Source of the DNA: Advenella kashmirensis W13003
GTDB taxonomy: Bacteria; Pseudomonadota; Gammaproteobacteria; Burkholderiales; Burkholderiaceae_B
Assembly: GCF_000506985.1 (NCBI RefSeq)
Contig: NZ_KI650979.1
Location: forward strand, 1,488,710 to 1,552,709
Direction: 5' to 3'
Length of the DNA stretch: 64,000 nucleotides
Shown: positions 26,021 to 35,338 of the stretch, piece by piece
Layout of the letters: each line of letters starts with the position of its first letter
How positions within the stretch are numbered: position 1 is the first letter of the stretch
Notes under the pieces: generated by a model
Seen by the model: only the letters and a program-made list of their open reading frames with translations
Databases searched by the model: none
What the model was told of the DNA's origin: nothing
Position numbers and translations under genes: made by a program

Positions 26021-27442
26021 ATGAATGCGTCACAAAAAACCGATTTCGATCTCATTGTCGTGGGAGCCGGTATGGCTGGCCATAGCGCTGCATTGGAAGG
26101 AGTGCGGTGCGGCGGACGCGTACTGCTTCTGGAGAAAACGGCCCGGTTTGGCGGGAGTAGCCGCATGTGCGGCGGGGCTTTTGCATTCGCGGGCACACAG
26201 GTACAAAAAGAAAACAACATCCCCGACAGCGCGCAGCTATTGGAGGAGGATTTGCTAAAGGCAGGAAAGTATCGCAACGATAGCAAACTGGTCCATGTCT
26301 ATGCTGAGAAACAGTTCGAAGCGTACGAATGGTTGCAGGACCTGGGCGTGGTATTCGATAAGGTGTCCTTGAGCGGCAGCCAGTCGGTTCCCAGGAATCA
26401 CAACGTGGATCCTGTCGCTGTGTTGGAATCGTTGCATGAGCATTGTTTGCGCGAAGGCGTGATCTTTCGGTCGAACGCGCCTGTCGTACGGCTGTTGACC
26501 GATGGACACGGCGAAGAAACCGTCGTAACCGGCGTGATGCTGGACGGCGGGGAAAGACTGACTTCCAGCCGGGGAGTTGTGCTCGCCACGGGCGGATTCT
26601 CGCGGGCGGCAGATTTAGTCGAACGCTTTGTTCCTCATTTGCGTAACGCAAGGGCGATGGGGGGATATGGCAACACCGGTGATGGTTTACGTATGGCATG
26701 GGCCCTGGGCGCCGATTTGAGAGATATGGCAAACGCCAAAGGCACTTTTGGCGCGCCATACGAAGCGCCTGATCAAGCGATTGAAGATGATGTTCCCAGG
26801 CTGATCTCCGCCATGTATCGCGGCGCCATTGTGGTCAACAAGCTGGGAAGGCGTTTTGTGGATGAATCCATCTCTTACAAGAACATCGGCGATCGTTGTC
26901 TGGAGCAGCCTGACGCGCTCGCGTTCCAGGTCTTCGACCAGTCGGTGATGGATCAGTCCGAGCCGCTGCCAACGGTTGTGAACTTCAAGGCGGCATTAGA
27001 GGCTGGAATGATCAAAAAGGCAGCGTCGATAGACGAACTGGCTCATGAGCTGAATGTGGATTCCGATGCGTTGAAGGAAACCATCGAACGATACAACCGT
27101 GCTTGTCACGGCGAGCAGGAAGATGAGTATGGGCGAAGCTCGCTCAGTACGGGCTATGGAAAACCGACTCCCATGATAAAGGCGCCGTTTTATGGTTATC
27201 CATGCACGACCGGGCTGACGTCTACATATTGTGGTTTGCATACCGACGAAAACGCCAGAGTACTCAATGTGTACGACGAACCGATCAATGGGCTCTATGC
27301 TACAGGCGAAATCATGGGGGGCTTTCACGGCGAATCCTATATGAGCGGTTCGTCATTGGCAAAAGGTTGCATCTTTGGGCGCATCGCCGCACAGCATGCC
27401 CTGGCTTCCTCTGCAACGCGCCTCGATAGGCTGGAAATATGA
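26021..27442 (+). CDS. Second fumarate-reductase-like FAD flavoprotein
   Basis: 473 residues. It carries DLIVVGAGMAGHSAALEGV, LLLEKTARFGGSSRMCGGA, VVLATGGFSRAADLVERF, GNTGDGLRMAWALGADL and the C-terminal GLYATGEIMGGFHGESYMSG. It is clearly related to, but well diverged from, the flavoprotein at 22885. Two such enzymes in one operon suggest two successive desaturation or reduction steps. The N-terminal region lacks an export signal. AGGA lies eight bases before the ATG; the gene follows the monooxygenase gene by 39 bp. Confidence 0.9.
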   Translation: MNASQKTDFDLIVVGAGMAGHSAALEGVRCGGRVLLLEKTARFGGSSRMCGGAFAFAGTQVQKENNIPDSAQLLEEDLLKAGKYRNDSKLVHVYAEKQFEAYEWLQDLGVVFDKVSLSGSQSVPRNHNVDPVAVLESLHEHCLREGVIFRSNAPVVRLLTDGHGEETVVTGVMLDGGERLTSSRGVVLATGGFSRAADLVERFVPHLRNARAMGGYGNTGDGLRMAWALGADLRDMANAKGTFGAPYEAPDQAIEDDVPRLISAMYRGAIVVNKLGRRFVDESISYKNIGDRCLEQPDALAFQVFDQSVMDQSEPLPTVVNFKAALEAGMIKKAASIDELAHELNVDSDALKETIERYNRACHGEQEDEYGRSSLSTGYGKPTPMIKAPFYGYPCTTGLTSTYCGLHTDENARVLNVYDEPINGLYATGEIMGGFHGESYMSGSSLAKGCIFGRIAAQHALASSATRLDRLEI

Positions 27443-27512
27443 TCGTCCTTGTCACTGCTTCCCAGGCGCATAAGCACCGCCATTACTCCATCTAGAAACC
27501 AGGTTAGCTTTT

Positions 27513-28397
27513 ATGAAAATAGCGACTTTCAACAATCATCGTGTCGGCCTTGTCGAAGGTGATCTTATTTATGATGTCACGCAAGCAGTCCCCGATGCGG
27601 GGCCCGCATTCCCGCAAGTGTATATGTCGCGTCTGATAGATCAATGGCCGGAAAGACGGGACGATATATTGGCAGCACGCCAGCGCGCACAAGGCGTTTC
27701 TCTTGAAACAGTCACGCTGAATGCGCCCAATCCGGCTCCGTTTCATGTAGTCGCGGCTCCGGTTAATTATCGCAAGCATATCGGCGAGATCGGCGCCCGC
27801 TCAGTCAGCGGAAATTCGTCGGCGATCGAGCGCGGCTTTTTTCTGAAGGCGTCGTCTTCGGTGAGCGGTCCCGGCGATGGGATCGTTCTTCCCAAGGGTT
27901 CGACTCGTCGCTTTGATCACGAATCAGAGCTTGCCGTGATCATCGGCAGGCGCGCCAAGAATATACCGCGTGAACAAGCGCTGGACTATGTTTTCGGTTA
28001 CTCGTGCCTGATCGATATGACCATGAGGATGGAGCCGGGAGTGGGAGATGAGGAGCGCGTTGCGCGCAAATCTTTCGATACCTTTACGTCAATGGGGCCG
28101 TACATCGTGACGGCAGACGAGATCCCGGATCCCGGTGTCCTTGGAAATCGTCTTTGGGTGAATGATCAATTGCGTCAGGATTCGAACACCAGTGCGCTCA
28201 TTCTGGATGTGCCCGGCCTCATAGAGTGGGCGTCGTCGGTTATGACGCTGCAACCAGGCGATGTCATCGCAACGGGTACGCCTGAGGGCGTTGGTCCCGT
28301 TGTGCCGGGCGATCGCGTGCGTATGACGATTGAGAAAATCGGCACCCTGACCGTGGATGTCAAGGAAGCGGTTGATTTTGCTCCCAAACGTTTTTAG
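27513..28397 (+). CDS. Fumarylacetoacetate hydrolase (FAH) family protein
   Basis: 294 residues: a small N-terminal domain of about 70 residues, then the FAH fold. Metal-site and active-site blocks are visible: APVNYRKHIGEIG (Lys/His pair), FDHESELAVIIGRR (Glu-x-Glu ligands), and VIATGTPEGVGPVVPGD. Family members hydrolyse or decarboxylate beta-diketo acids such as fumarylpyruvate, fumarylacetoacetate or oxaloacetate. Beside a gentisate-1,2-dioxygenase-like gene the simplest reading is hydrolysis of maleylpyruvate or fumarylpyruvate; no maleylpyruvate isomerase gene is seen in the window. Confidence 0.92.
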   Translation: MKIATFNNHRVGLVEGDLIYDVTQAVPDAGPAFPQVYMSRLIDQWPERRDDILAARQRAQGVSLETVTLNAPNPAPFHVVAAPVNYRKHIGEIGARSVSGNSSAIERGFFLKASSSVSGPGDGIVLPKGSTRRFDHESELAVIIGRRAKNIPREQALDYVFGYSCLIDMTMRMEPGVGDEERVARKSFDTFTSMGPYIVTADEIPDPGVLGNRLWVNDQLRQDSNTSALILDVPGLIEWASSVMTLQPGDVIATGTPEGVGPVVPGDRVRMTIEKIGTLTVDVKEAVDFAPKRF

Positions 28398-28406
28398 GAG
28401 ACTTTG

Positions 28407-29393
28407 ATGTGCAGAGTAAAAACACTTATTGTCACGGCGCTCTGTATGGCCCCGTGCCTGGCGATGGGACAGAATTCGTCGTCTGCCGACGGCTTTCCAT
28501 CGAAACCTGTACATGTCATTGTGCCCTTTCCTCCCGGCGGCGGGGTAGACATCGTTGTGCGGGCCGTCGCTGCGGAATTGGACAAAAAATGGGGCCAGCG
28601 TGTTGTTGTGGAAAACAAACCAGGTGCGGCTTCTCTTATTGGTGCGGATGTTGTTGCACGTGCGCCGGCAGATGGCTATACGCTTCTTGCCACAATTAAC
28701 CAGACGATAACGTCAAACAGATTTTTATTCAAAAATATTCCGTACGATCCGGAAAAGAGTTTTGCGCCGGTCTCTCTGATGACGCGCAGTGATCAGATTT
28801 TGCTGGCCAATGCGAATATGCCCGTGAGTTCGCTCAAGGAGTTGGTCACAAAAGCGTCGTCAGCAAAAAGCCCTTTTGCCTATGGTTCTTTTGGCAACGG
28901 CAGCCAGCCGCATCTCTTGTACGAATTGCTCAAGGTCGAGAAAAAACTTGATCTGACCCATGTGCCCTACAAAGGGGTGGTTCCAGCGCTGACTGCATTG
29001 GCGGGCGGCGAAATCCAACTGGGTCTGGGTAGCGCCAACGTTGCCGGGGCCTTGATCAAGGCAGGAAAAATTAAGCCCATTGCCGTTGCCGGGGAGAAAC
29101 GTTCTGAGGTCTACCCTGACGTACCTACAACGACAGAAGAAGGTTTCCCCGGGCTTCAAGCCAGCGTCTGGTATGCCTTGTTTGCTCCTGCAGGAACGCC
29201 AGCACCCATTGTCGACAAGATCTCCACAGACGTTGCCGATATTCTGAAAGCGCCTGCATTTACAGAGAAACATCTGACGCCACGCGGATTGGATCTTGTG
29301 GCCGGCGGTCCCGAAGAACTGGCAGCGGAAATACAGAAGGATGTAAAGCTGACTGAGGCAATGGTCCGGGCGGCTGGTGTGAAGCCGGAATAG
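28407..29393 (+). CDS. Bug-family (tripartite tricarboxylate transporter) periplasmic receptor
   Basis: 328 residues from the ATG at 28407 (AGGAG six bases upstream; a TTG one codon earlier is less likely). A Sec signal of about 23 residues precedes the Bug hallmarks: PSKPVHVIVPFPPGGGVDIV, the GADVVARAPADGYTLL block, and TPRGLDLVAGGPEEL near the C-terminus. Bug proteins grip a carboxylated ligand between two lobes. No TctA or TctB membrane gene is in the window, as is common for these receptors in Bordetella-like bacteria. The ligand is presumably the acid degraded by this cluster. Confidence 0.93.
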   Translation: MCRVKTLIVTALCMAPCLAMGQNSSSADGFPSKPVHVIVPFPPGGGVDIVVRAVAAELDKKWGQRVVVENKPGAASLIGADVVARAPADGYTLLATINQTITSNRFLFKNIPYDPEKSFAPVSLMTRSDQILLANANMPVSSLKELVTKASSAKSPFAYGSFGNGSQPHLLYELLKVEKKLDLTHVPYKGVVPALTALAGGEIQLGLGSANVAGALIKAGKIKPIAVAGEKRSEVYPDVPTTTEEGFPGLQASVWYALFAPAGTPAPIVDKISTDVADILKAPAFTEKHLTPRGLDLVAGGPEELAAEIQKDVKLTEAMVRAAGVKPE

Positions 29394-29424
29394 AACGGTG
29401 TTCATTGACACGATAGGAAAAGAT

Positions 29425-30387
29425 ATGCATTCAGACATGCTGACGCCAGATTTTGAAACCACGCAAAACCTGGATGAACTTCATTTGAAACTGGAACAGA
29501 TTAACGTAAAAAACGGCTGGAACAAGCCGACGCCATCGCTCTATCCAGAGCCCAGGCAGAGGTACGTGCCGGCGCATTGGCGCTATGCTGATGCGCGGGC
29601 TGCGCTGCATGCGGCGGGCCGGCTGGTGGGGACGGAATGGGCCGAGCGGCGCAATCTCATCCTCGCCAATCCGATAGAGGGCAACGACTACCCAACCGTG
29701 ACCACCATGGTAGCGGCGTACCAGATGGTCAAGTCCGGAGAAAAGGCTCGCAGCCACCGCCATACCCCGAATGCCATGCGCATCATTATGGAGTCGACTT
29801 CGCCCGCCTATACAATCGTTTCCGGTGTCAATGTGCCCATGGAACCCGGGGATGTCCTGCTGACACCCAATTGGCACTATCACGGCCATGATAACCGCAG
29901 CGATACGGACGCCTATTGGATCGATATTCTGGATGCACCCACTGTCCAGTTGCTGGGTCCCATGTTCTTCGAGCATCATCCAGACGCGGTAGAAAAAACC
30001 GAGAAGGTTGACCCGGACAGCTCGATGCGGTTCGCATTTCGAGACTATCGGCCGCAGTTGCTCGCCCAGCCGGAAGCCGTGCCTGGCGTGCGCATGCTTG
30101 GGCTAGGGGAAGGCATGGTGGAAACATTTGATCGCACCGCCATCGGGCTTGCTGCGGGAACGGTCTGGAAACAGCCAAGGAAAACTGCCAGCGACATATT
30201 CGTCGTCGTCGAAGGGGAAGGAACTTCATCCGTTGGTGGCCGGCAGTTTGCCTGGGCACGCGGCGACGTGATCGCCGTACCCAGCTGGATCGCTCAGGAA
30301 CATCGCGCCATGCAAGACGCCATTTTAATTCGCGTTTCGGATACGCCATTATTGCAAGCGCTGAACTGGGTCCGGGAGGAGAAATGA
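29425..30387 (+). CDS. Gentisate 1,2-dioxygenase-like bicupin
   Basis: 320 residues from the ATG at 29425 with AGGAAAAG upstream. The first cupin has the Fe(II) motif SHRHTPNAMRII and the second half of the site in GDVLLTPNWHYHGHDN, closely matching gentisate 1,2-dioxygenase (HRHT...; TPxWxxHxH). The lead-in AHWRYADARAALHAAGRLV and AERRNLILANP is also typical. The second cupin near the C-terminus (VVVEGEGTSSVGGRQFAWA) lacks histidines. It is 25-50 residues shorter than many gentisate dioxygenases. Related enzymes cleave salicylate or 1-hydroxy-2-naphthoate, so gentisate is likely but not certain. Confidence 0.9.
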   Translation: MHSDMLTPDFETTQNLDELHLKLEQINVKNGWNKPTPSLYPEPRQRYVPAHWRYADARAALHAAGRLVGTEWAERRNLILANPIEGNDYPTVTTMVAAYQMVKSGEKARSHRHTPNAMRIIMESTSPAYTIVSGVNVPMEPGDVLLTPNWHYHGHDNRSDTDAYWIDILDAPTVQLLGPMFFEHHPDAVEKTEKVDPDSSMRFAFRDYRPQLLAQPEAVPGVRMLGLGEGMVETFDRTAIGLAAGTVWKQPRKTASDIFVVVEGEGTSSVGGRQFAWARGDVIAVPSWIAQEHRAMQDAILIRVSDTPLLQALNWVREEK

Positions 30388-31874
30388 GCATGACCGTTAC
30401 CGGACAACTTGCCGATTTCGCGTTATCGATTACGTGTGATGACTTGCCGCCGTCGACGGTCCTGGCGTCAAAACTATTGATGCTGGATACGATCGGATGC
30501 GCCATCGGGGCTTTGGCCACGGAGGAGGGACGCGCAGTATGCGCTATCGCTCAGTCGTCGGGGGGCGAAGGCAGTGCCACTGTGCTCGGTACTCGACTCA
30601 AGGTGCCCATGCAAACCGCCGCCTGGGCCAATGGTCGACTGGGCAATATTCTGGATATGGATGAGTGCTACAAGGTTCAGGGACATCATGCCCAGGCCAG
30701 TCTGGGGGCGGCGCTGGCCCTGGCCGAGTCAGGAGGCAGAGATGGCAAGTCTTTACTGAGTGCATTTACCATGGGGTTTGAAACCGGTGTCAGGCTGGGA
30801 AATTTTCTGAGTCCCCGGGTCACGATAGACGAAAACGGTCGTACGAAAGGCTGGACCGGTCTTGTCGGGCCCGGCCAGGGCGTGCTCGCCGCATGCACGG
30901 CGACTGCGCGCCTGGCGGGCTTGAGCCGCGAGGCTCTGGCCGATGCATATGGTAATTGTGCGCAATATATGGTCGGCAGAGACTGGTCGCGTCAATGGGG
31001 GCGCGATGAAAATCTGGGGACGATGAAGTATGCCGATACCGGATGGAATGCGCAAGGTGGCATGATGGCTGCATGGCACGCAAGGGAAGGGGTGCGAGGC
31101 ATCAGCGATATTTTTGATAGCGATAGCTACGCGCAGGTTTTTCAGGGTGTCATCCTTGATCGCGACGCCATGCTGCGTGGTATGGGAAGCGAGTGGTATC
31201 TGCCCGAAACATCCATTAAATTCTGGCCCTGTTGTCGTTGGATCCACTATGCTTTGACCGCATTTTCCGATGTTGTCCGGAAAAATGGTTTGCGGCCTGA
31301 GGATATTGAGCGTGTTGACTTGCGCTCTTTTCCGATGATTCCTTATCCCCGTTTTGCTTTGCAAAGCGGTCCGCCAAATCTGGTGGCGGCCACCTTCAGT
31401 TTTGCGCACGCTGCCGCCATGGTGGCGCTGGACGTACCTGCGGGGCCTGCGTGGTTTACCAAAGACAATCTATCCGGAGATATCGCGAATGCAATGCGCG
31501 AGCGCATTACGCTGAGTGTCGATGAACGTGGCTACGATCCCGATACCTGGGGACTCGACGAGGGCGTGTTGCGCGTTCCTTCCAGCGCCCTGATCTATGC
31601 CGGTGGCAGACAGTTCGAAGCATTCTCCGACTTCGCGCTTGGAGATAGCTGGGCGGGTGCGCCAGACTTCGATGAAACCGATATCACCGCAAAATTCCGC
31701 CGTCTGACGCGGGCAGGTGCGTCTGCTTCGGACAAATGCGAGGACATGATCGACCAAGTCATTCATGCCGTGCTGAATATTGATCAGTTGGAAGACGTAC
31801 GAGATTTGACTCATTTGCTGCAGACTTTGGCGCCCTCCGCAGAAAGAGGGACCATTTTCCCCGCGAATGCTTAG
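30384..31874 (+). CDS. MmgE/PrpD-family protein
   Basis: 496 residues, full family length. It has the helical first domain with LLMLDTIGCAIGAL, ANGRLGNILDMDECYKVQGHH and GQGVLAACTATARLAGLSREALADAYG, then the alpha/beta second domain. The family includes 2-methylcitrate dehydratase, cis-aconitate decarboxylase and many uncharacterised members that often sit with Bug receptors. It starts with an ATGA overlap on the dioxygenase gene, so expression is coupled. A hydratase/dehydratase or decarboxylase role on a ring-cleavage product is possible. Confidence 0.9.
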   Translation: MSMTVTGQLADFALSITCDDLPPSTVLASKLLMLDTIGCAIGALATEEGRAVCAIAQSSGGEGSATVLGTRLKVPMQTAAWANGRLGNILDMDECYKVQGHHAQASLGAALALAESGGRDGKSLLSAFTMGFETGVRLGNFLSPRVTIDENGRTKGWTGLVGPGQGVLAACTATARLAGLSREALADAYGNCAQYMVGRDWSRQWGRDENLGTMKYADTGWNAQGGMMAAWHAREGVRGISDIFDSDSYAQVFQGVILDRDAMLRGMGSEWYLPETSIKFWPCCRWIHYALTAFSDVVRKNGLRPEDIERVDLRSFPMIPYPRFALQSGPPNLVAATFSFAHAAAMVALDVPAGPAWFTKDNLSGDIANAMRERITLSVDERGYDPDTWGLDEGVLRVPSSALIYAGGRQFEAFSDFALGDSWAGAPDFDETDITAKFRRLTRAGASASDKCEDMIDQVIHAVLNIDQLEDVRDLTHLLQTLAPSAERGTIFPANA

Positions 31875-31906
31875 CAGTGATCCAACATACAGAAAAGGAA
31901 CGACTC

Positions 31907-32878
31907 ATGCATTATTCACGTTATATGCTCATGCCCTTCTTGGTGGGATGCAGTATTGCCAATGTCATGTCGCAGGCGCAGGCCGATGAGCGTTTTCCGA
32001 ACCAGCCCATCAAGATCGTTGTCGGTGCAGCACCAGGCGGATTAGTGGACCTGGCGACTCGCAAAGTGGCCGAAATAGCCAGAGCATCGTTAAATGATGT
32101 GCCCATCATTATCGAAAATAAACTCGGCGCGATGGGGACAATTGCCTTGCAACAGGTGCTTGGCAGCAAGCCTGATGGATACACGCTGGCGTCCATTTCG
32201 ACCAGCCCTGTCCTGATCGCCCCGCTTACCTCCAAAAATGTGAAGTATGACGCACTTAAGGATGTACGGTATCTTGTGAATTTGGTAGGTCCATCGCAGG
32301 CGCTTCTGGTTCGAGCAGATTCAAAGTACAAGACCCTGGAAGATCTTGTAGAAGATGCAAAGGCACATCCGGGGGAGATCACATATGCAACCTACGGAGC
32401 GTCTGATGCGGGCGGATTTGGGGTACAAGTGATGGGCAAACAGTTGGGGGCGGTGTTTAATAAAATTCCTTACCAAGGTTCGGCGCAGCAGGTTATGGCC
32501 TTACTTTCGGGCGAGGTGCAATTTACCGTGACATCCAATTATATGAATGAAGTGCGCAATGGCAGGATGCGTCCCCTGGCGTTGCTGGACAAACAGCGCT
32601 TTGAGCCCATTGCGGACGTTCCGACATTCAAGGATCTTGGGGTGGATTTCGAGTTTCCGTGGATCACCGGTTTGGCTATGTCACCCAAGGTTTCTGAAGA
32701 CCGAGTAAAGACACTGGAGGCCGCGTTTCTTAAGGCAGCAAAGAGCGAAGAGTTCAAAGCCTTTATGAAAGAACGGGATGTACCGCTTTATGTTCTCTCC
32801 TCTGCAGAAACACGAAAGCAAATGGAAGCCTATTTTCAAGACTTCACTGAGATTGTGAAAGAGTTCGGCGAGCAATGA
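31907..32878 (+). CDS. Bug-family periplasmic receptor
   Basis: 323 residues from the ATG at 31907 (AGGAA seven bases upstream). The Sec signal ends near SQAQA. Family motifs: PNQPIKIVVGAAPGGLVDL, IIENKLGAMGTIALQQVLG, SKPDGYTLASIST and VPYQGS-like IPYQGSAQQVMALLSGEVQF. It is the second Bug receptor of the cluster and is well diverged from that at 28407, so the two may take different ligands. It follows the MmgE/PrpD gene by 32 bp. Confidence 0.92.
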   Translation: MHYSRYMLMPFLVGCSIANVMSQAQADERFPNQPIKIVVGAAPGGLVDLATRKVAEIARASLNDVPIIIENKLGAMGTIALQQVLGSKPDGYTLASISTSPVLIAPLTSKNVKYDALKDVRYLVNLVGPSQALLVRADSKYKTLEDLVEDAKAHPGEITYATYGASDAGGFGVQVMGKQLGAVFNKIPYQGSAQQVMALLSGEVQFTVTSNYMNEVRNGRMRPLALLDKQRFEPIADVPTFKDLGVDFEFPWITGLAMSPKVSEDRVKTLEAAFLKAAKSEEFKAFMKERDVPLYVLSSAETRKQMEAYFQDFTEIVKEFGEQ

Positions 32879-32924
32879 TGTCGATAGCAGGCCAATGATC
32901 TTTACCGCCTATTTTTGGTGAACC

Positions 32925-33908
32925 ATGAACAAATGCCATGCCATAACTGTCTCGTCGGATGGATCCCTCTGTCTCGTCAGGCACAGTATTTCTGCACCAG
33001 GGGAGAATGAGGTTCTGATTCGCGTATACGCGGCAGGTGTGAACAGGGGCGATATCAAACAGAAATATGGAGATTATCCGTCGCTTCCGGAATCAGCCTC
33101 GGCAGTGTTGGGTTTGGAAGTGTCGGGCGTGATCGAGGAGGTTGGCAGTCATGTTTCGCAATGGCAACGGGGAGACCGCGTATGCGCCCTTTTAATGGGG
33201 GGAGGATATGCAGAGTATTGTCTCGCGCAGGCAACCCATTGTCTTCCTATACCGGAAGGATTCGGGTTCATTGAAGCGGCGGGGTTGCCTGAGACGTTTT
33301 CTACTGTATGGCAGACATTAATACTGCAAGCCCGTTTACGGCGCGGCGAGAGCTTGTTGTTGCATGGGGGCGCAAGCGGCATTGGCGTGGCGGCTATTCA
33401 GATAGCGTCTCGGATGGGGGTGACGGTTTTAGCCAGCGCAGGCAGCGAGCGAAAGTGCCGCGCCTGCATTGACCTCGGCGCCAGGCATGCAATCAATTAT
33501 CGTCAGGACGATTTTGAATCGATCGTTATGGAACTGACGAACGGTAAAGGCGTCGATGTTGTCCTGGATATGGTTGGTGCGCCTTATGCCAGAAAAAATG
33601 TGAATGTCATGGCTGACCAGGCACGGCTGGTGTACGTTGCAGGCGATTCGGGTGGCACGGTCGATTTTAACGTGCGGGACATCATGTTGCGCAGACTGAC
33701 GATTACCGGCTCCACCCTTCGGCATCGTTCGATCAGTGAAAAACGGGAAATACTTCGAGAGTTGCAAAACGCGATCTGGCCGCAGCTGGAAAGTGGGTCG
33801 ATCAAGCCGGTCATCGATAAGGTATTTTCGCTGGAACAGGCACAACAAGCGCATGACTATCTGGAGCAAGGAAAAGCAATAGGAAAGGTGGTGTTAGGCG
33901 TGCGATGA
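32925..33908 (+). CDS. NADPH:quinone-oxidoreductase-like MDR-superfamily enzyme
   Basis: 327 residues. GroES-like first domain (GENEVLIRVYAAGVNRGDIKQ, then VLGLEVSGVIEEVG) and a Rossmann second domain with LLLHGGASGIGVAAIQIASRMG. No zinc-binding Cys cluster is present, as in zeta-crystallin/QOR-like (PIG3-type) enzymes, which reduce quinones or enones with NADPH. Within the cluster it could reduce an unsaturated intermediate. It lies 46 bp after the Bug gene. Confidence 0.9.
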   Translation: MNKCHAITVSSDGSLCLVRHSISAPGENEVLIRVYAAGVNRGDIKQKYGDYPSLPESASAVLGLEVSGVIEEVGSHVSQWQRGDRVCALLMGGGYAEYCLAQATHCLPIPEGFGFIEAAGLPETFSTVWQTLILQARLRRGESLLLHGGASGIGVAAIQIASRMGVTVLASAGSERKCRACIDLGARHAINYRQDDFESIVMELTNGKGVDVVLDMVGAPYARKNVNVMADQARLVYVAGDSGGTVDFNVRDIMLRRLTITGSTLRHRSISEKREILRELQNAIWPQLESGSIKPVIDKVFSLEQAQQAHDYLEQGKAIGKVVLGVR

Positions 33909-33959
33909 CAGGCACGGTTATGTTGAATGTCATATTGATATTATTAAAAGGATTGCAAA

Positions 33960-34532
33960 GTGGAAAACTCATACTCGCTCCAAAGAATGGCTGACAGAAT
34001 GCAGATTCAGGACGTCATGTACAGGTGGTGTCGCGCCGTTGATCGGCTGGATTTCGACGGAATCCGTTTGGTATTTCATCCAGACGGCATTGACCGTCAT
34101 GGACCTTTCAACGGAAATGTTGACGGACTGATCGACTGGATACGGAACAGACACGCGAAGATTCCATTTTCGATGCATCAAATCAGTAATATCCTGATCG
34201 AATTTGCGAGCCAGGACATTGCAATCGTTGAGACGTATGTCCGTACTGTACAGCGCTACCCAGCCGATGCGAAAGCGAACCTGGCCCAGCTTTCCGGCGG
34301 CGCGGCCGGGTCAGATGGAAGGGGGGCAGACTTGTTCACTTGTTCGCGTTATATCGACAAGTTTGAGCGTCGCAACGGCGAGTGGAGAATCGCAGAGCGA
34401 AACCTGGTGCAGGATTGGAAGCAGATTGTTGATATTCCGGACAATGCGCCTGTTCCACAGGATGGATGGCTGAAGGGAGCCCGGGACGGATCGGATCCTC
34501 TCTTCAGGTTACGGGCTGAGGCAGGACTATGA
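33960..34532 (+). CDS. SnoaL/NTF2-like protein
   Basis: 190 residues, GTG start at 33960 with AAAGGA upstream. The NTF2-like pattern is evident: QIQDVMYRWCRAVDRLDFDGIRLVFHPDGI at the start of the cone, then the central strands ending FERRNGEWRIAERNLVQDW. Members include steroid delta-isomerase, scytalone dehydratase and ring-hydroxylating dioxygenase small subunits; no dioxygenase large subunit is present. It overlaps the next SDR gene by 4 bp. An isomerase or dehydratase role on a cyclic intermediate is plausible. Confidence 0.85.
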   Translation: MENSYSLQRMADRMQIQDVMYRWCRAVDRLDFDGIRLVFHPDGIDRHGPFNGNVDGLIDWIRNRHAKIPFSMHQISNILIEFASQDIAIVETYVRTVQRYPADAKANLAQLSGGAAGSDGRGADLFTCSRYIDKFERRNGEWRIAERNLVQDWKQIVDIPDNAPVPQDGWLKGARDGSDPLFRLRAEAGL

Positions 34533-35299
34533 CACAGGGCACCTCTGGAAAATCAAGAACAGCTTTGGTAACGGGCGCGGCCAGTGGAATTGGCTTCGAG
34601 TGCGCCAGGCGCCTGGGTCAAGCGGGCATGACCGTGTTGATGCTCGACCGATCTGCCTCTGTCGTCGAGGCGGCCAGTCAACTGCGTGCATTGGATATTG
34701 CAGCATCGCCGATTGAATTGGATCTTGCTGATTCTTCGATTCTCTCAGATCGGGCAAAGTCCATTCAAAGTCAGTACGGAACTTGCGATATCCTTGTCAA
34801 TAACGCAGGGATACACCCCAAGCCAAACGGTTTTGTGGCTTCGCTTGATGTAATTTCGCTTTGCGAATGGGAAGAGGTATTCAAAGTCAACGTGACTGCG
34901 CCCTTTCTTTTGGCCCAGGCGCTTATTCCTGCTATGGTTGAAGGCAAGTGGGGCCGGGTGGTCAATATCGCCTCCAGAGCAGGCCGCACGTATTCTCCTC
35001 GTGCCGGAACGCATTACAGCGCCTCGAAGTCTGCGGTGCTTGGGATGTCCAGGAAACTGGCTGGAGACTATGCGAGGTTTGGCGTTACCGTCAATTGTGT
35101 CGCGCCGGGTCAAATAGATACAGCGCTTGCCAGAACGTCAGCTACAGCAACACTGGAGAGTGCCAGGAAAATGATTCCCGCCGGTCGTCTCGGACTCGCA
35201 GACGAAATCGCCTCTGCCGTTGAATACTTGAGCTCCGACGCTGCGGCCTTCATCAATGGGGCGGTGATTGATGTAAATGGAGGAGAGTGGATGGGATGA
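34529..35299 (+). CDS. Short-chain dehydrogenase/reductase (SDR)
   Basis: 256 residues. Cofactor motif TALVTGAASGIGFECARRLG, then DILVNNAG, the catalytic Ser in VVNIASRAGR and the Tyr/Lys pair in HYSASKSAVLG. The acidic LMLDRS after the second strand suggests NAD(H) rather than NADP(H). Last gene of the rightward operon, overlapping the NTF2-like gene; it converges on the SDR at 35339. Confidence 0.92.
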   Translation: MTQGTSGKSRTALVTGAASGIGFECARRLGQAGMTVLMLDRSASVVEAASQLRALDIAASPIELDLADSSILSDRAKSIQSQYGTCDILVNNAGIHPKPNGFVASLDVISLCEWEEVFKVNVTAPFLLAQALIPAMVEGKWGRVVNIASRAGRTYSPRAGTHYSASKSAVLGMSRKLAGDYARFGVTVNCVAPGQIDTALARTSATATLESARKMIPAGRLGLADEIASAVEYLSSDAAAFINGAVIDVNGGEWMG

Positions 35300-35338
35300 T
35301 TGATCTGATCCAGGGCTGTCGGCCAGACGCTGGTACTG